From Entamoeba histolytica HM-1:IMSS (taxonomy: Eukaryota; Evosea; Mastigamoebida; Endamoebidae), in assembly GCF_000208925.1 (NCBI RefSeq), contig NW_001915018.1, positions 5,178 to 37,574 of the forward strand: a stretch of 32,397 bases of DNA, in the 5' to 3' direction. This document shows, in pieces, positions 1-10,206 of the stretch. Position numbers and translations under genes: made by a program. How positions within the stretch are numbered: the stretch's first letter is position 1; each line of letters opens with the position of its first letter. The notes beneath the pieces were generated by a model. It did not search any database, was not told the DNA's origin, and was given only the letters and a program-made list of their open reading frames with translations.

Positions 1-501
1 GAGCACTCTTACCATTTCTGAAAGTATTTTCACTTCTTCTTCTTTCACTTCATTTGTCTTAATTTTATTTTCAATTGTAGCAATGATGGTGTCTTTCTCA
101 TCAGGAAACATGTCTAGTCTTAACAACATTACATCAATCAATCCCTCATTCCATTGTATCATTTTATCACTCACCTCTCTCATAGTCTCTTTCTCATCAC
201 ATAAATATGATGTGTTCATTAATGCTTTTCTGCTCTGTAATGCTGTGTCTCGTTTAGCAATACATCTCCATTTTCTTGAACTTTCAAATGCTTTTTGATA
301 TTCCTTCTTCTCACAATAACACATCACAATCATTTGATAAATTGCTCCATCTTTTTTTTCTATATTGTTCAATATTTCCATTGCATCATCATATCGTGCC
401 TCAAAATAGTAGTCTTGTGCTCTACTGATCATTTCTTCTTCTTCATCCTCATCAATGTCATTATTATGACAATTAATCCATTCAGTGTTATTGTGTTTCA
501 T
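1..501 (-). CDS. Partial helical (possibly TPR-like) protein, N-terminal 167 residues
   Basis: An open frame on the minus strand starts at the ATG at 501-499 and runs to the window edge without a stop, so the 3' part lies outside. The protein begins MKHNNTEWINC, has an acidic stretch (DIDEDEEEE, about residues 15-23), and then amphipathic helices with tyrosine/alanine spacing like TPR or similar helical repeats (RAQDYYFEARYDDAMEILNN, then a YQMIVMCYCEKKEYQKAFES segment). That is a visual resemblance only; no family is recognised. The frame divides evenly into 167 codons, and its codon use matches the neighbouring genes. Upstream is a gene-free AT-rich stretch shared with the 3' end of the DOCK gene. 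Function unknown. Confidence 0.6.
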   Translation of the reverse strand, partial: MKHNNTEWINCHNNDIDEDEEEEMISRAQDYYFEARYDDAMEILNNIEKKDGAIYQMIVMCYCEKKEYQKAFESSRKWRCIAKRDTALQSRKALMNTSYLCDEKETMREVSDKMIQWNEGLIDVMLLRLDMFPDEKDTIIATIENKIKTNEVKEEEVKILSEMVRVL

Positions 502-1219
502 TTCTAAATAACAGTATTTCTTTTGTTTTTGAGTTTAACATTGTTATGTATAACACAATAAGAATAGAAAAATAAGTAGTGTGTTGTGAATTAACAATTG
601 TACAATATCGAATAGTTATAAAAATATATGTAAAATCAGATTAAATAAAAGTACTAAAATTATAACAAACAAATGATTGTAGGATTAATGAAAATACTAC
701 AAGAAACCATGATAAAAACATTTAATTAGGTATGATATTAATGTATAATCAAATCAATAAATTTTATACCAAATGAAGAAAATTATGAGCAAAGAAACAA
801 TAACGAGTAAAATGTATTTTTAATTAGAAATACAAATGAAGTAATTTATTAAGAATGATGATATGATTAATATGTTATTGTTTTTATTGAATAAACTCAA
901 TTAGAAATAATGATTTAGTTATATGGATTTAAAACAAATGTAATGTAAATGAATAAATCTTTTTCATTAAAGAAAAAGAAAAATTGGTTCTGATTAAGGT
1001 GTTTGTAATATTATCAAACGAAACTTCAGTAATTCTGGTATGACTGTAACTATGATATTATCAAAAAGAGAGTTGCATTTTTGTGTTAGGATAAAGCGAA
1101 AATGAATATAAATAATTTTACTTCCACAAAGAATGATAATTAGAGTAGACTTATTGACAAAGACTCAGAAAAGAAAATATCATCTAAAACAATAAAACAG
1201 ATAATAAAAAGAATGAAAA
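502..1219. other. Intergenic AT-rich stretch, no gene seen
   Basis: About 718 bp between the start of the partial minus-strand gene and the stop of the DOCK gene. It is A-rich with stops in all frames and no conserved motif. It should contain the promoter of the gene at 1-501 and the 3' untranslated end of the DOCK transcript, but no clear element could be picked out. Confidence 0.5.
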
Positions 1220-4200
1220 TTACATCAAATCGTCATTAGATTGGTCTTGAATATTTTGAGTAATAGACTCAATTTTTGGAGTGATTGAAAGAATTATTTT
1301 CTCTAAATTATTAAAAGCCGTAATAAATTGACCATAGAATGGATTATTTGGGAAGTTTCTAAGATGTATTGGTAGAGCTGTTGCAATGCACTTCATCATA
1401 TTTGTTATTAATTCCCATAATTCCATGATTTGATCTGGTACAAAATTATCAACTTTTTGAATTAAGAAAACATCAACTATTTTAGATGGACCATTTTCAC
1501 CTAAAAGTAATTGTTTTAAAGAAGTTGTTAATTCTTCTGTTATTGGATAGACACAAGCATTTTGGAGTTTTTCAGTTAGAATATCAATATTATCCATACA
1601 AGTTTCTATTGGAGATAAATAACTATCTTTTAGTTTAGACTCTATCTGTTGTCTTCTTAAAACTGAAGGAAGTGGTTGTTTAGTACAATAAATAATTCTT
1701 CTTTTAGACGTTTCATCAATACCACCATTTCCTTCTTTTCTTAAAAATTCATAAGCAAAAGTATTTGTAGTGAAATCATTATCATTTTCAAAGACTGGAT
1801 GAACTTCAGTAATTCTAATATAAATTTCTTCTAATGGTAATCCAACTGCACATTGACCTTCTTTTAATTCTTGAACTTCATTCTTTCTTCCAATAGGAAC
1901 AATGGCTTTAATTTCTTGAGAAAAAGCATCATATGTTTCATGTGTTTGATAAATAAATTCTTTTTCATTTAATTTGTCAAATGTGTTTCCATAAAAACCA
2001 ACTAAATAGAAGTGTTTTTGACCTTCTTCATGTTTATCTTTCATAGAATAGATAACTGTTAATTTTTTATGATATTCATCAAGTCTTTTATATTCTTTTC
2101 TTTTATTTAAATATTCAATAACAGCAAGAAGTAATGCTTCAGCTAAGTCACAAATCTTTTTAATGCTGAAATATTTATATGCTAAATTTACATGATTAAA
2201 AAGAACTTGTTCTGTACAACCTTCAACTTCTTCTCCTCGTTTATTTTTCATTAAATCTCCTATGTCTGTAATTTTATTTAATGAATTAAAAGCTTCCCCT
2301 CCTTCTAAGAAAGAAGCAATAAAACAAATCATATGAATTTCACAAAGTCCAGCTTCAACATAATGTTGTCTAACACTTTGTTCTTCAGCAATCTTTTCAA
2401 ACCATTTCAAATGGAGTCTTGGAGTATCAAGATATCCATGTGCAAAAGTGAAAGATCTATCACAATAAGCATCTGGATCACGAGTAGATTCTTTAATTTT
2501 CTTTAGATCATTTAATTTAACAAGAATTTGAGTAATATCTTTCTGTAATTTTCTCATGACTGATTTGTATTGAGACAGTCTATACAAATTAACATCAATG
2601 AATGCATCTTCAACAAATTGACACTTTTCATCAATAAAGTCTTGTACAACTGCCATTTCTGTAACAGGACCACTAATAGCAATTGTACTTTTTGATTTAT
2701 GATATTGTTTTTTTACTTGTTTAGAAATTTTTGTGTTTTGTCGTTCTCTTCCTACAACCAAATCTTCAACAGTTACAAATCCAGACGTTGAACTTCTTTT
2801 ATTAACTGAACATTTAGAAGAAGTATTATTTTCATGTTTTTGAGAATTAGGTGTTAAACTAATTTCACTTTGTCCTCTTGTTAATGGAGATAATGAAATG
2901 GGTGGTTTTGATTCATCTTCCTCTTCATATAATTCAACAGAATTATCATAATCAATAACTTCATCTATTTCTTCATTTAAAAGTTTCTTTAATTCATTCC
3001 AACTTCCTCTTCCTTGACTTTTGTATTGATTCCATAATTCAATAGCTTCTTTTCTTAATTCAATTTTTCCTTTTTCTTTTTCATCAACAAGTATCCATTT
3101 TTCAGTAATAACAACAGCTTTTTTTTCAACTCTTTTAATTTCTTTTTCCATCTCATCCATCATTTTTCCAATAATTTGATTTTCTCCTTCAACACAACCA
3201 CAAACATTTATTTTTTCTTCTTCTTCGTTTGCAGCATTTATTAATTTCATTTGTCTATCTTGAATCATTAATGATTTTCTTGTAGTTTTTCTTCTTCCTA
3301 ATGTTTTTGTTTGAGATAATCTTTCTTCACTTAAAATTGCATTTAATCGTTTTCTTCTCAATGTTAAATTTTCAAATGTTGATGAAAGTTTTGTTCCATC
3401 TTCTTTAATAATTTGTGCAAGTTCACACATAAAAGGTGTAACAGCTCCATTTTCATGAATAGGAATTTGAGCAACATATTTAATAGTTTTAATTTGTTCT
3501 TTAAGCATTAAACAATCAGTGATATATGACCTTTCTAACTTAAACCATTCTTCAGCTTTTTCAAGACGTTGTTGATTGTTACAAGCTTTTTCAATAATTT
3601 TTTCAACTTTACTTAATGTAGTAATAATTAATGGAAGAACATCTTCAAAAAATTCAAAAGGAATACAAAAAGTACCTTTTAATGATTTATCACGTTCAGT
3701 TACTTGAGGAACAGTTAATTCTTTTAATTGATCAGAACATATCCCAGTAGTACTTTCATCTAATCCAAAAATAATTTCTTCAAGTGTTTCTTTTAATATT
3801 TGAATATTTGAAGCATTTTCATGATTTATTTCTTGTTCTTGAATTTGGTATTTCTTTTTATTATCAATTATTTTTTTAATCATTTCAGAATATTTTATTT
3901 GAACATGATTTGCTCCATTAATAATTTCATTAAATTCATTAATTCCTACAGGGAATAATGGATTACTTTCAATAATTTTTAAAGAAGTTTTATATTGTTG
4001 AATAAGTTCTTCTGATTCTTTATTACAAATTTCAGTTTTACATTGACTAATGATATAGTTTTTATTTAAATCAGGTTCATTTTGAATAACTCCTTTAATA
4101 GTAAGTAATGCCCATATTATTCCTTTTGCACATTGATCTCTAACTTTAATACAAAGTTCATTAACTTCATTTTCAGTTATTTTATTTGTTTGAGAAATAC

Positions 4201-7200
4201 CAACCATTTCTATTTCTAAACTTTTCATTTCATTCCATTTACTTCTCATGATATCAACTGTTTTATTTACTTGTTCACTAACATTTAAATCACTATATTT
4301 TTTCATTATTTCTTCAACAACTTCAACCATTTCTTGAGTAATAAAAAATGGTTTTTCTAATATTTCTTCTATCATTTTTGAATATCCATTAACCGGAGTT
4401 GATGGTAATTCTTTTAATATTTTAAGATGATGTATTCTTAATTCAATCATTTGTTTAAGTAAAATAACAAATGCTTCAATATCTCCTAATGACTCTGTTC
4501 TAATAATTGTTTTTCTTGCTTTTAATGAATTAATATTAGGAACAAGTAAATTTTTTTTAATTTGATTAACTGATAACGTAGTATTTTCAACATCAGCAAT
4601 ATGTGTTGTATCAAGTGCTTCAACAGATGCATTAAACCTATCTTCAGCAATATCACCAGCCTCAACAACAGCAGTAGCCATTAATGAAATACTTCTTGAT
4701 ATAGTATTTGTTTCAATAAAATTATTTTTAATATAAAGATATAATAATTCAACTCCTCTTCCTCTTAACTGAGCTGAGTTTGATTGAAATAATTTAATAA
4801 GTGAGCTTAATAATTTTACTGAAAAATCTTCACTTCCAGAAAATATATTAGTTCTATAATTCATTAATAAATTTTTAACAAATACAAAAACATCATCATT
4901 TACAACATGTTCTTCAAATAATTTTGTTGCTATAATTCCTTTTAAATATTCTAATTGTTCAAAAGATTCTTGTTTTAATAAACTATCAAAAATAATACTA
5001 AACATATCAAGACATACTTTAACTACTTCAGTACTTAATACTTTATGTAATTTATTATGTGAACTATCATCAGTTCTCATAGGTCGTAATGATCGAATAA
5101 CAGGTATTTCAAATTTTTGTTCTGGAACATTTCCTATTAAATCACCAAAATCCATTCCAGGAAATTTTGGCATTGGAGCCATATAATACATATGTTCTTT
5201 TAATCCATTTACAATTAATTTAATATTTCTATCAATTTCTTCATATACATCAATTGTTTCTTGTAATGGAAAGTAACTATATAATAAACAAAACCTTGTC
5301 ATTATTTTAATTAATGTCTCTAATCTACTTGGAACTTCATTTTCTATCCATTCTTTTAACATTTCTTTATTTAAATTTTTTAATACCCAAACATATAATA
5401 ATCCTAACATTTCCATATCACTTACATTTTGAATTGGTGTTCCATTATTACCACAAAATGTTTGTGAAGAAGATCCAACAAGTTGACTATTTATTATTCC
5501 AGAAATTTCTCCTAATTTAAATGATAAACTTCTTCTTTGTTGTTGTTGATTTTTATTTCCTTCCTGTTGTTTAATGAATGGTACAAATTTCCATTTTGCA
5601 AAATTTTCAAAATTTTCTAAGAATTGCATAACAAAAGGTAAAAACATTGCAGCTGTAAATTCTTTTTGTTGTCCTTGTAAATTAGCATCTAAATCAAGTC
5701 TAGACACAAGTCCAACCATTAAATATAATGAAATTCTATTTATTTCTTCACTTCTTCCTAATAATAACATATGTTGTCTCATTAAAAATGCAATAGGAAA
5801 ATGACGAGTCCATAATAAATCATCTAACATAACAATATCACTAACATCTACATTTCCTGGATTAGATGCTTCATATAAATTTAAACTTCCTTCAAAAACT
5901 GCTAAAAATTGTGTTTTAATCATTTCAAGTGCAACCATTTCTGGAGAATTATATTCTAATTTTTTTCCTCTTTTAAGTTGGTCATAAGGCCAAGTTAAAT
6001 GATTAAGATATTCCTCCATTAATTTCATTCCTTCTGCTTTATATCCCATTTCAATAAGAGTTCTTATAAAATATGACATATGTGCATTTCCTTCTTCCAT
6101 ACCTAAAATTTCTTTTTTAATTACATGTCCTCTAATAGTATCTCCAAATGTTTTAATAAAATTTATTGCATTTGACCAAAAATTTTCATCAGCACCAGTT
6201 TGTTGAATAGATTTTCTTAATAATTCTAATACTAACCAACAATGTTTAAATATTTCTGTTTGTGGAGATATTTCATCAAATTTATATATTAAATTACATG
6301 TTTTAATTAAATTAAGTGCAATTTCTTGTGTTTCAAATGAACAATAGTGAGTAATATATGTTTCAACTGTTTGATTTCTTTTTTCTGATGAATTACAATG
6401 TCCACAAATTGTTTTCATTAATATAAATAAAACATCTTTATTTGGTACCATTTTACTTTCTAAAAAAGATGTTAGAATATGAGGTAAAAAATGAATAATA
6501 TCAATTAATGGTATTTGATTAAATGTATTATCAATTTTACCATTAACTAATTTATTAATTGCATCATGTGCTATTGGACTACTTGGATAAACTGTTGAAT
6601 AAAGATTAAAAAATACTGTTAAACTTTTTTTATTTTCTTCATCATATTTCATTGCTTGTTCAATACTTGAAGCTAATTGTAATGTAAGTTTTCCTGGTTG
6701 AATTGCAATATGTCCATTTTCATATAATTTTACAATACCAAATAATTCTTTTTTTATTGAATTTCCTTCATGAATTTCTTGAACATTAAAAATAAGTTGA
6801 TAATTTTCATTTAATGGAAATGGTAATTCTAATTTAAATTCATCATTAAATTGTATTTGTTTACTTCCACTTAATGAACTAATATTATTATCTTCAAATG
6901 AAATTTTATCAATTTTATAAAATGATTTAACTGGTTTTCCATTATTCATTAATTGTACACTAACAACCATTGGATTTCTTTTTTTTTCTTTCCCAAATGA
7001 AATTTCTAATGGATAAATATATAATCTGTTATAATAATCATATAATAAATCTTCTGTTTGTTTTATCATTAATAAATTATCTAATACAATTGCACTATCT
7101 CCTTCATTTTTCTTTCCAAATTTATATTTTCCATTAATTAATTGAATATCAGAATCAAATTCACTAAATTCAAATTGTGCTTTAGCACTTTCTATTTGTT

Positions 7201-8500
7201 TTTTTCCTTTAAATTGACTTTGATAAACATCCCATATATTTTCATTATCTGTTTCTATTTTATAAAATTGAACTGGCAAATTTCCATTTTTCTTTTCTAA
7301 TTCTCCTTTTAATGAAACAAATCCAATCATTAATTGTTGCCAATAATTTCCATATTTTCTTTCTATCATTTTTTTCTTTCCTTTTTTATCTTCAAATCCT
7401 TTAGCATATAATTCTCTTGCTTGTACTATATCATCCCCTGATTTTCTTAATACTCGAACTACTAAAATTATATCACTTCCTTTAATTTGTCCTTTTAAAA
7501 AATACATCAAATGTACTCTCTCCATTTTCTCAATCACAAGATCTTCAGTAATCTTTTCTCTTGAATTTGAATCATAAACACTAAGAATAAATCTTAATGG
7601 TTCTGGTGCATCTTCTCCTCCAAATGAAATAGATTTAAGTCGAACAGCATGTAATTTAGGTAATTCTGTTGTTAATTCATTTATTGGACGAATACCAGCA
7701 AGACTAATTGCAGGGTCTTTATATTGATATAATGGATTAAATAATTCAAATAATAATTCTGGACGTTCTTGTGAAACATTTCTTCTTCTAAGTAATGGAA
7801 CTGGTAATCTTTGTGAAATAGTATTTTCAAATCTTTTTGAATTAAAATAATCATTAGGAATAATTCCATTCCATTGTTTATTAGTATTTAACCATTTTGG
7901 TTGTTTAAATAAAACACGACAGACAAGATTATGATATTTATCAAGTTCACTTGGTAAATCTTCACGTTTTATTTGAATTAAATGAGGTGGTTTTTCATCA
8001 CTCTCTTTAAGTATTTGGAATTTAGAATAAAATTTAGAATAAGCCTTTAATAATGAACAAGGTTGTTGTAATTCATTTAAATCATTTTGACGATCCTTAA
8101 TATATTTAAGAAATAGTTCAAATTCACTCCTTTTAACACAATATGGTTTTGATAATGATGTCATTTCATTTAAGTATTGTCGAATATCTTTTTCTAACAA
8201 ATAAATTGGTTTCTTTTCGACTGATGATAACTCGAGATATTTTCTGATTTGATAAATATCAATCAAATCTCTTCCTTCAGTATCTAATGAGTCAAATAAT
8301 AAATTTGTCTCAACATTTTCTGTTGTTGGTTTTTTATTGGATAACCCTTTAATAATAAGAGGAGTTTGATGCTTAGTTGTTTCTGTTTGATTAATATCTT
8401 TTCCATCTGGTGTAATTTCTAATATTTCCGCTATTTTCAGTTGTAATTCTTCTTGATGGCTGTCCATCAATTTAGTGTTAACTGATTTGAAAGTTTTCAT
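1220..8500 (-). CDS. DOCK-family guanine nucleotide exchange factor (DHR-1 + DHR-2), 2426 aa
   Basis: Large exchange factor that should activate Rho/Rac-type GTPases through its C-terminal DHR-2 (DOCKER) domain. A C2-like DHR-1 membrane-binding domain is visible at about residues 490-610 (starts near LYIYPLEISFG). DHR-2 covers about 1975-2350, with hallmark segments HFYLVGFYGNTF (about 2160), YIRITEVHPVF (about 2228) and KRRIIYCTKQPLP. These read most like the zizimin/Zir (DOCK-C/D) group, and no SH3 domain is seen at the N-terminus. The middle is a long helical, probably ARM-like region. About 1700-1930 is a charged, low-complexity linker. At roughly 2430 residues it is longer than typical DOCKs (about 1800-2200). 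The frame stays open to a TTG at 8512, but the first ATG is at 8500, so I start there (MKTFKSVNTK). Intronless. Family call firm; target GTPase not inferable. The RhoGDI at 27682-28209 acts on the same class of GTPase. Confidence 0.9.
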   Translation of the reverse strand: MKTFKSVNTKLMDSHQEELQLKIAEILEITPDGKDINQTETTKHQTPLIIKGLSNKKPTTENVETNLLFDSLDTEGRDLIDIYQIRKYLELSSVEKKPIYLLEKDIRQYLNEMTSLSKPYCVKRSEFELFLKYIKDRQNDLNELQQPCSLLKAYSKFYSKFQILKESDEKPPHLIQIKREDLPSELDKYHNLVCRVLFKQPKWLNTNKQWNGIIPNDYFNSKRFENTISQRLPVPLLRRRNVSQERPELLFELFNPLYQYKDPAISLAGIRPINELTTELPKLHAVRLKSISFGGEDAPEPLRFILSVYDSNSREKITEDLVIEKMERVHLMYFLKGQIKGSDIILVVRVLRKSGDDIVQARELYAKGFEDKKGKKKMIERKYGNYWQQLMIGFVSLKGELEKKNGNLPVQFYKIETDNENIWDVYQSQFKGKKQIESAKAQFEFSEFDSDIQLINGKYKFGKKNEGDSAIVLDNLLMIKQTEDLLYDYYNRLYIYPLEISFGKEKKRNPMVVSVQLMNNGKPVKSFYKIDKISFEDNNISSLSGSKQIQFNDEFKLELPFPLNENYQLIFNVQEIHEGNSIKKELFGIVKLYENGHIAIQPGKLTLQLASSIEQAMKYDEENKKSLTVFFNLYSTVYPSSPIAHDAINKLVNGKIDNTFNQIPLIDIIHFLPHILTSFLESKMVPNKDVLFILMKTICGHCNSSEKRNQTVETYITHYCSFETQEIALNLIKTCNLIYKFDEISPQTEIFKHCWLVLELLRKSIQQTGADENFWSNAINFIKTFGDTIRGHVIKKEILGMEEGNAHMSYFIRTLIEMGYKAEGMKLMEEYLNHLTWPYDQLKRGKKLEYNSPEMVALEMIKTQFLAVFEGSLNLYEASNPGNVDVSDIVMLDDLLWTRHFPIAFLMRQHMLLLGRSEEINRISLYLMVGLVSRLDLDANLQGQQKEFTAAMFLPFVMQFLENFENFAKWKFVPFIKQQEGNKNQQQQRRSLSFKLGEISGIINSQLVGSSSQTFCGNNGTPIQNVSDMEMLGLLYVWVLKNLNKEMLKEWIENEVPSRLETLIKIMTRFCLLYSYFPLQETIDVYEEIDRNIKLIVNGLKEHMYYMAPMPKFPGMDFGDLIGNVPEQKFEIPVIRSLRPMRTDDSSHNKLHKVLSTEVVKVCLDMFSIIFDSLLKQESFEQLEYLKGIIATKLFEEHVVNDDVFVFVKNLLMNYRTNIFSGSEDFSVKLLSSLIKLFQSNSAQLRGRGVELLYLYIKNNFIETNTISRSISLMATAVVEAGDIAEDRFNASVEALDTTHIADVENTTLSVNQIKKNLLVPNINSLKARKTIIRTESLGDIEAFVILLKQMIELRIHHLKILKELPSTPVNGYSKMIEEILEKPFFITQEMVEVVEEIMKKYSDLNVSEQVNKTVDIMRSKWNEMKSLEIEMVGISQTNKITENEVNELCIKVRDQCAKGIIWALLTIKGVIQNEPDLNKNYIISQCKTEICNKESEELIQQYKTSLKIIESNPLFPVGINEFNEIINGANHVQIKYSEMIKKIIDNKKKYQIQEQEINHENASNIQILKETLEEIIFGLDESTTGICSDQLKELTVPQVTERDKSLKGTFCIPFEFFEDVLPLIITTLSKVEKIIEKACNNQQRLEKAEEWFKLERSYITDCLMLKEQIKTIKYVAQIPIHENGAVTPFMCELAQIIKEDGTKLSSTFENLTLRRKRLNAILSEERLSQTKTLGRRKTTRKSLMIQDRQMKLINAANEEEEKINVCGCVEGENQIIGKMMDEMEKEIKRVEKKAVVITEKWILVDEKEKGKIELRKEAIELWNQYKSQGRGSWNELKKLLNEEIDEVIDYDNSVELYEEEDESKPPISLSPLTRGQSEISLTPNSQKHENNTSSKCSVNKRSSTSGFVTVEDLVVGRERQNTKISKQVKKQYHKSKSTIAISGPVTEMAVVQDFIDEKCQFVEDAFIDVNLYRLSQYKSVMRKLQKDITQILVKLNDLKKIKESTRDPDAYCDRSFTFAHGYLDTPRLHLKWFEKIAEEQSVRQHYVEAGLCEIHMICFIASFLEGGEAFNSLNKITDIGDLMKNKRGEEVEGCTEQVLFNHVNLAYKYFSIKKICDLAEALLLAVIEYLNKRKEYKRLDEYHKKLTVIYSMKDKHEEGQKHFYLVGFYGNTFDKLNEKEFIYQTHETYDAFSQEIKAIVPIGRKNEVQELKEGQCAVGLPLEEIYIRITEVHPVFENDNDFTTNTFAYEFLRKEGNGGIDETSKRRIIYCTKQPLPSVLRRQQIESKLKDSYLSPIETCMDNIDILTEKLQNACVYPITEELTTSLKQLLLGENGPSKIVDVFLIQKVDNFVPDQIMELWELITNMMKCIATALPIHLRNFPNNPFYGQFITAFNNLEKIILSITPKIESITQNIQDQSNDDLM

Positions 8501-8802
8501 CCTAAAATCCAAGGAAAGAAAATACTAAACGTTCAAATACAAAACAAAATAAAACCCAAATATTTTAATTTTATGTTTTGAAACACGAAAAGAGAAAACC
8601 GAAAAAACTATATTTCATTAATATTAATATTATTCATTGTTATTTATAATTAAATCACCCTTTTGATTAATTCAAATCTTTGTTATTTATAATTATTTAA
8701 TAATTATTTTTTTTTGTTATTAAAATGGAAAAAAAAAAATAAAAAAAATAAAAAGAACTTAAAAAAAATAAAACTCAAAAAATAGTATATTTTGAAAAAA
8801 AA

Positions 8803-10077
8803 ATGGTTTGAAACAATAATTTCAAAAAAAAAAAATTGAAACGATTAAAATAAAAATTAATTACAAATAGAGTTTCTTTGGATTTGGAGGACCAACAGTT
8901 AATGTTAATATTCAATTAGATGAAAATCATAGAAAAAAAACAATATTTCAAACAGAAAATAAAGAGAAAATATTTATTCCAATTTATACTGAAAAAGATA
9001 CTGTTTTTGGAACAATAGAAATACAATGTGAAAATAAAAAATGTGAACATAATGGAATTAAAATGGAATTACTTGGAATAATTGGTTTGTAAAAAACAAT
9101 TTAATTTAACAAAAATTAAAATAATTTAAAAAAAAAAAAAATGAAATTAAATTAAAATAGAAAATGATTCATCAAAAATACAAAAAGAATTTTTAAGAAA
9201 TTGTATTGATATTTGTGGAACAAATACATTATCAGAAGGAATAACAACATATCCATTTACATTTGGAAAAATAGAAAAGAAATATAATAGTTATTATGGA
9301 AGTATTGGAAGAATAAGATATATAATTAAATGTACAATTCAAAGATTTTCAAAAATAATTAAAGAAATAGAAATTGGAGTTATTAATAAATCACCTCATA
9401 GAATTAAAAAATCATTTGAAACAACATTAACAAGACCAATTTTAATGCATTTTGCAGTTGAATCAATTACATATGAAGTAAATGATATTATTCATGGATT
9501 ATTAAAAGTTGTTACTTCTAAAAATTATTCTTCAGATATTTTTACTTCAATTAATTTAGAATTAATTAAAAAAGAAATATTTTCAACTGAAAAAATAACT
9601 AAAGAATTATCTAAAAAAATTATTGAAATTGAAGTTTTAAAAGGTGTTCCAGAAAGTGATGAAATAATTCCTTTTAATTTAATTTTACCAACTGAAAAAT
9701 TAAGTCCTTCATTTAAAACAATTGAAGGATTTTCTCTTCAATATTTTTTAATTATTAATATACATTTAAAAGATACTTCTAATTCTAAAACTGAAAATTC
9801 TAATCCTAAAACTGAAATTCCAATTAATATTTTAAAAGAAGAACAAACAAAAATACTTTTTGATGAAAAAATGAATGGAATGTTAGAATGGTTAGATGAA
9901 ATGGATAAATTTGAAGAAATTATACCTCAAGATTTTGGTGAAACACCATTAATTAAACAATCAATTGATGAATTTAATAATGTTGAAGAAATTGATTCTC
10001 TTCATGATTTAAAAGAAGCAGAAGAAAAATTAAAAAGTGATGCTTGTTTAATAAAAAAAGTAGAATTTGATTGGTAA
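8803..10077 (+). CDS. VPS26: VPS26, retromer complex subunit (three exons)
   Basis: Arrestin-fold retromer subunit that works with VPS35 and VPS29 in recycling cargo receptors from endosomes. In Entamoeba the complex is known to associate with Rab7. I assemble three exons: 8803-8805 (just the ATG), 8871-9084 and 9161-10077, giving 377 residues. Both introns begin GTTTG and end AAATAG. The N-terminus MSFFGFGGPTVNVNIQLD parallels the VPS26 start, and reading phase is kept across both junctions (GII|E...KIQKEF matches the family's GQIELF...EF). Later family-like pieces include the arrestin core (RIRYIIKCTI) and LELIKKEIF. About 50 extra acidic residues extend the C-terminus beyond usual VPS26 length (about 330). 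The one-codon first exon is unusual but gives the only family-like N-terminus. Tail-to-tail with the kinase gene. Confidence 0.88.
8806..8870 (+). other. Intron 1 of VPS26 (65 bp)
   Basis: Starts GTTTGAAACA directly after the ATG and ends TTACAAATAG. Removing it joins ATG to the S-F-F-G-F-G-G frame. The intron is A-rich, with stops in the exon frame. Confidence 0.75.
9085..9160 (+). other. Intron 2 of VPS26 (76 bp)
   Basis: Starts GTTTGTAAAA and ends TTAAAATAG. Splicing joins ATT G|AA to restore the VPS26 frame. Reading through would hit TAA at once. Confidence 0.85.
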
Positions 10078-10206
10078 TTTCAAATTATTAAAAAGAATTA
10101 TTAAAACAAAAAACAAAACAAAAAAGAAATTGAAAATGAAAGTAAATAAATTGAACTGACAACAAAAATTTTTTAAATTTTTAAATTTTTTTTTTTTTCA
10201 AAATAT

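Noticed and set aside
83..507. Two short plus-strand open frames (83-298 and 295-507)
   Set aside because: They lie opposite the minus-strand partial gene, which runs open through the entire segment. Their Phe/Ser/Leu-rich make-up is typical of antisense shadows.
5314..5804. Plus-strand open frames inside the DOCK gene
   Set aside because: Antisense to a continuous DOCK-family frame, with no recognisable domain.
7681..7869. Second minus-strand frame inside the DOCK gene
   Set aside because: Overlaps the DOCK frame on the same strand and is explained by AT-rich composition.
8501..8512. Start of the DOCK protein at 8512
   Set aside because: The codon there is TTG. The first ATG of the frame is at 8500, and non-ATG starts are not expected for a nuclear gene of this kind.
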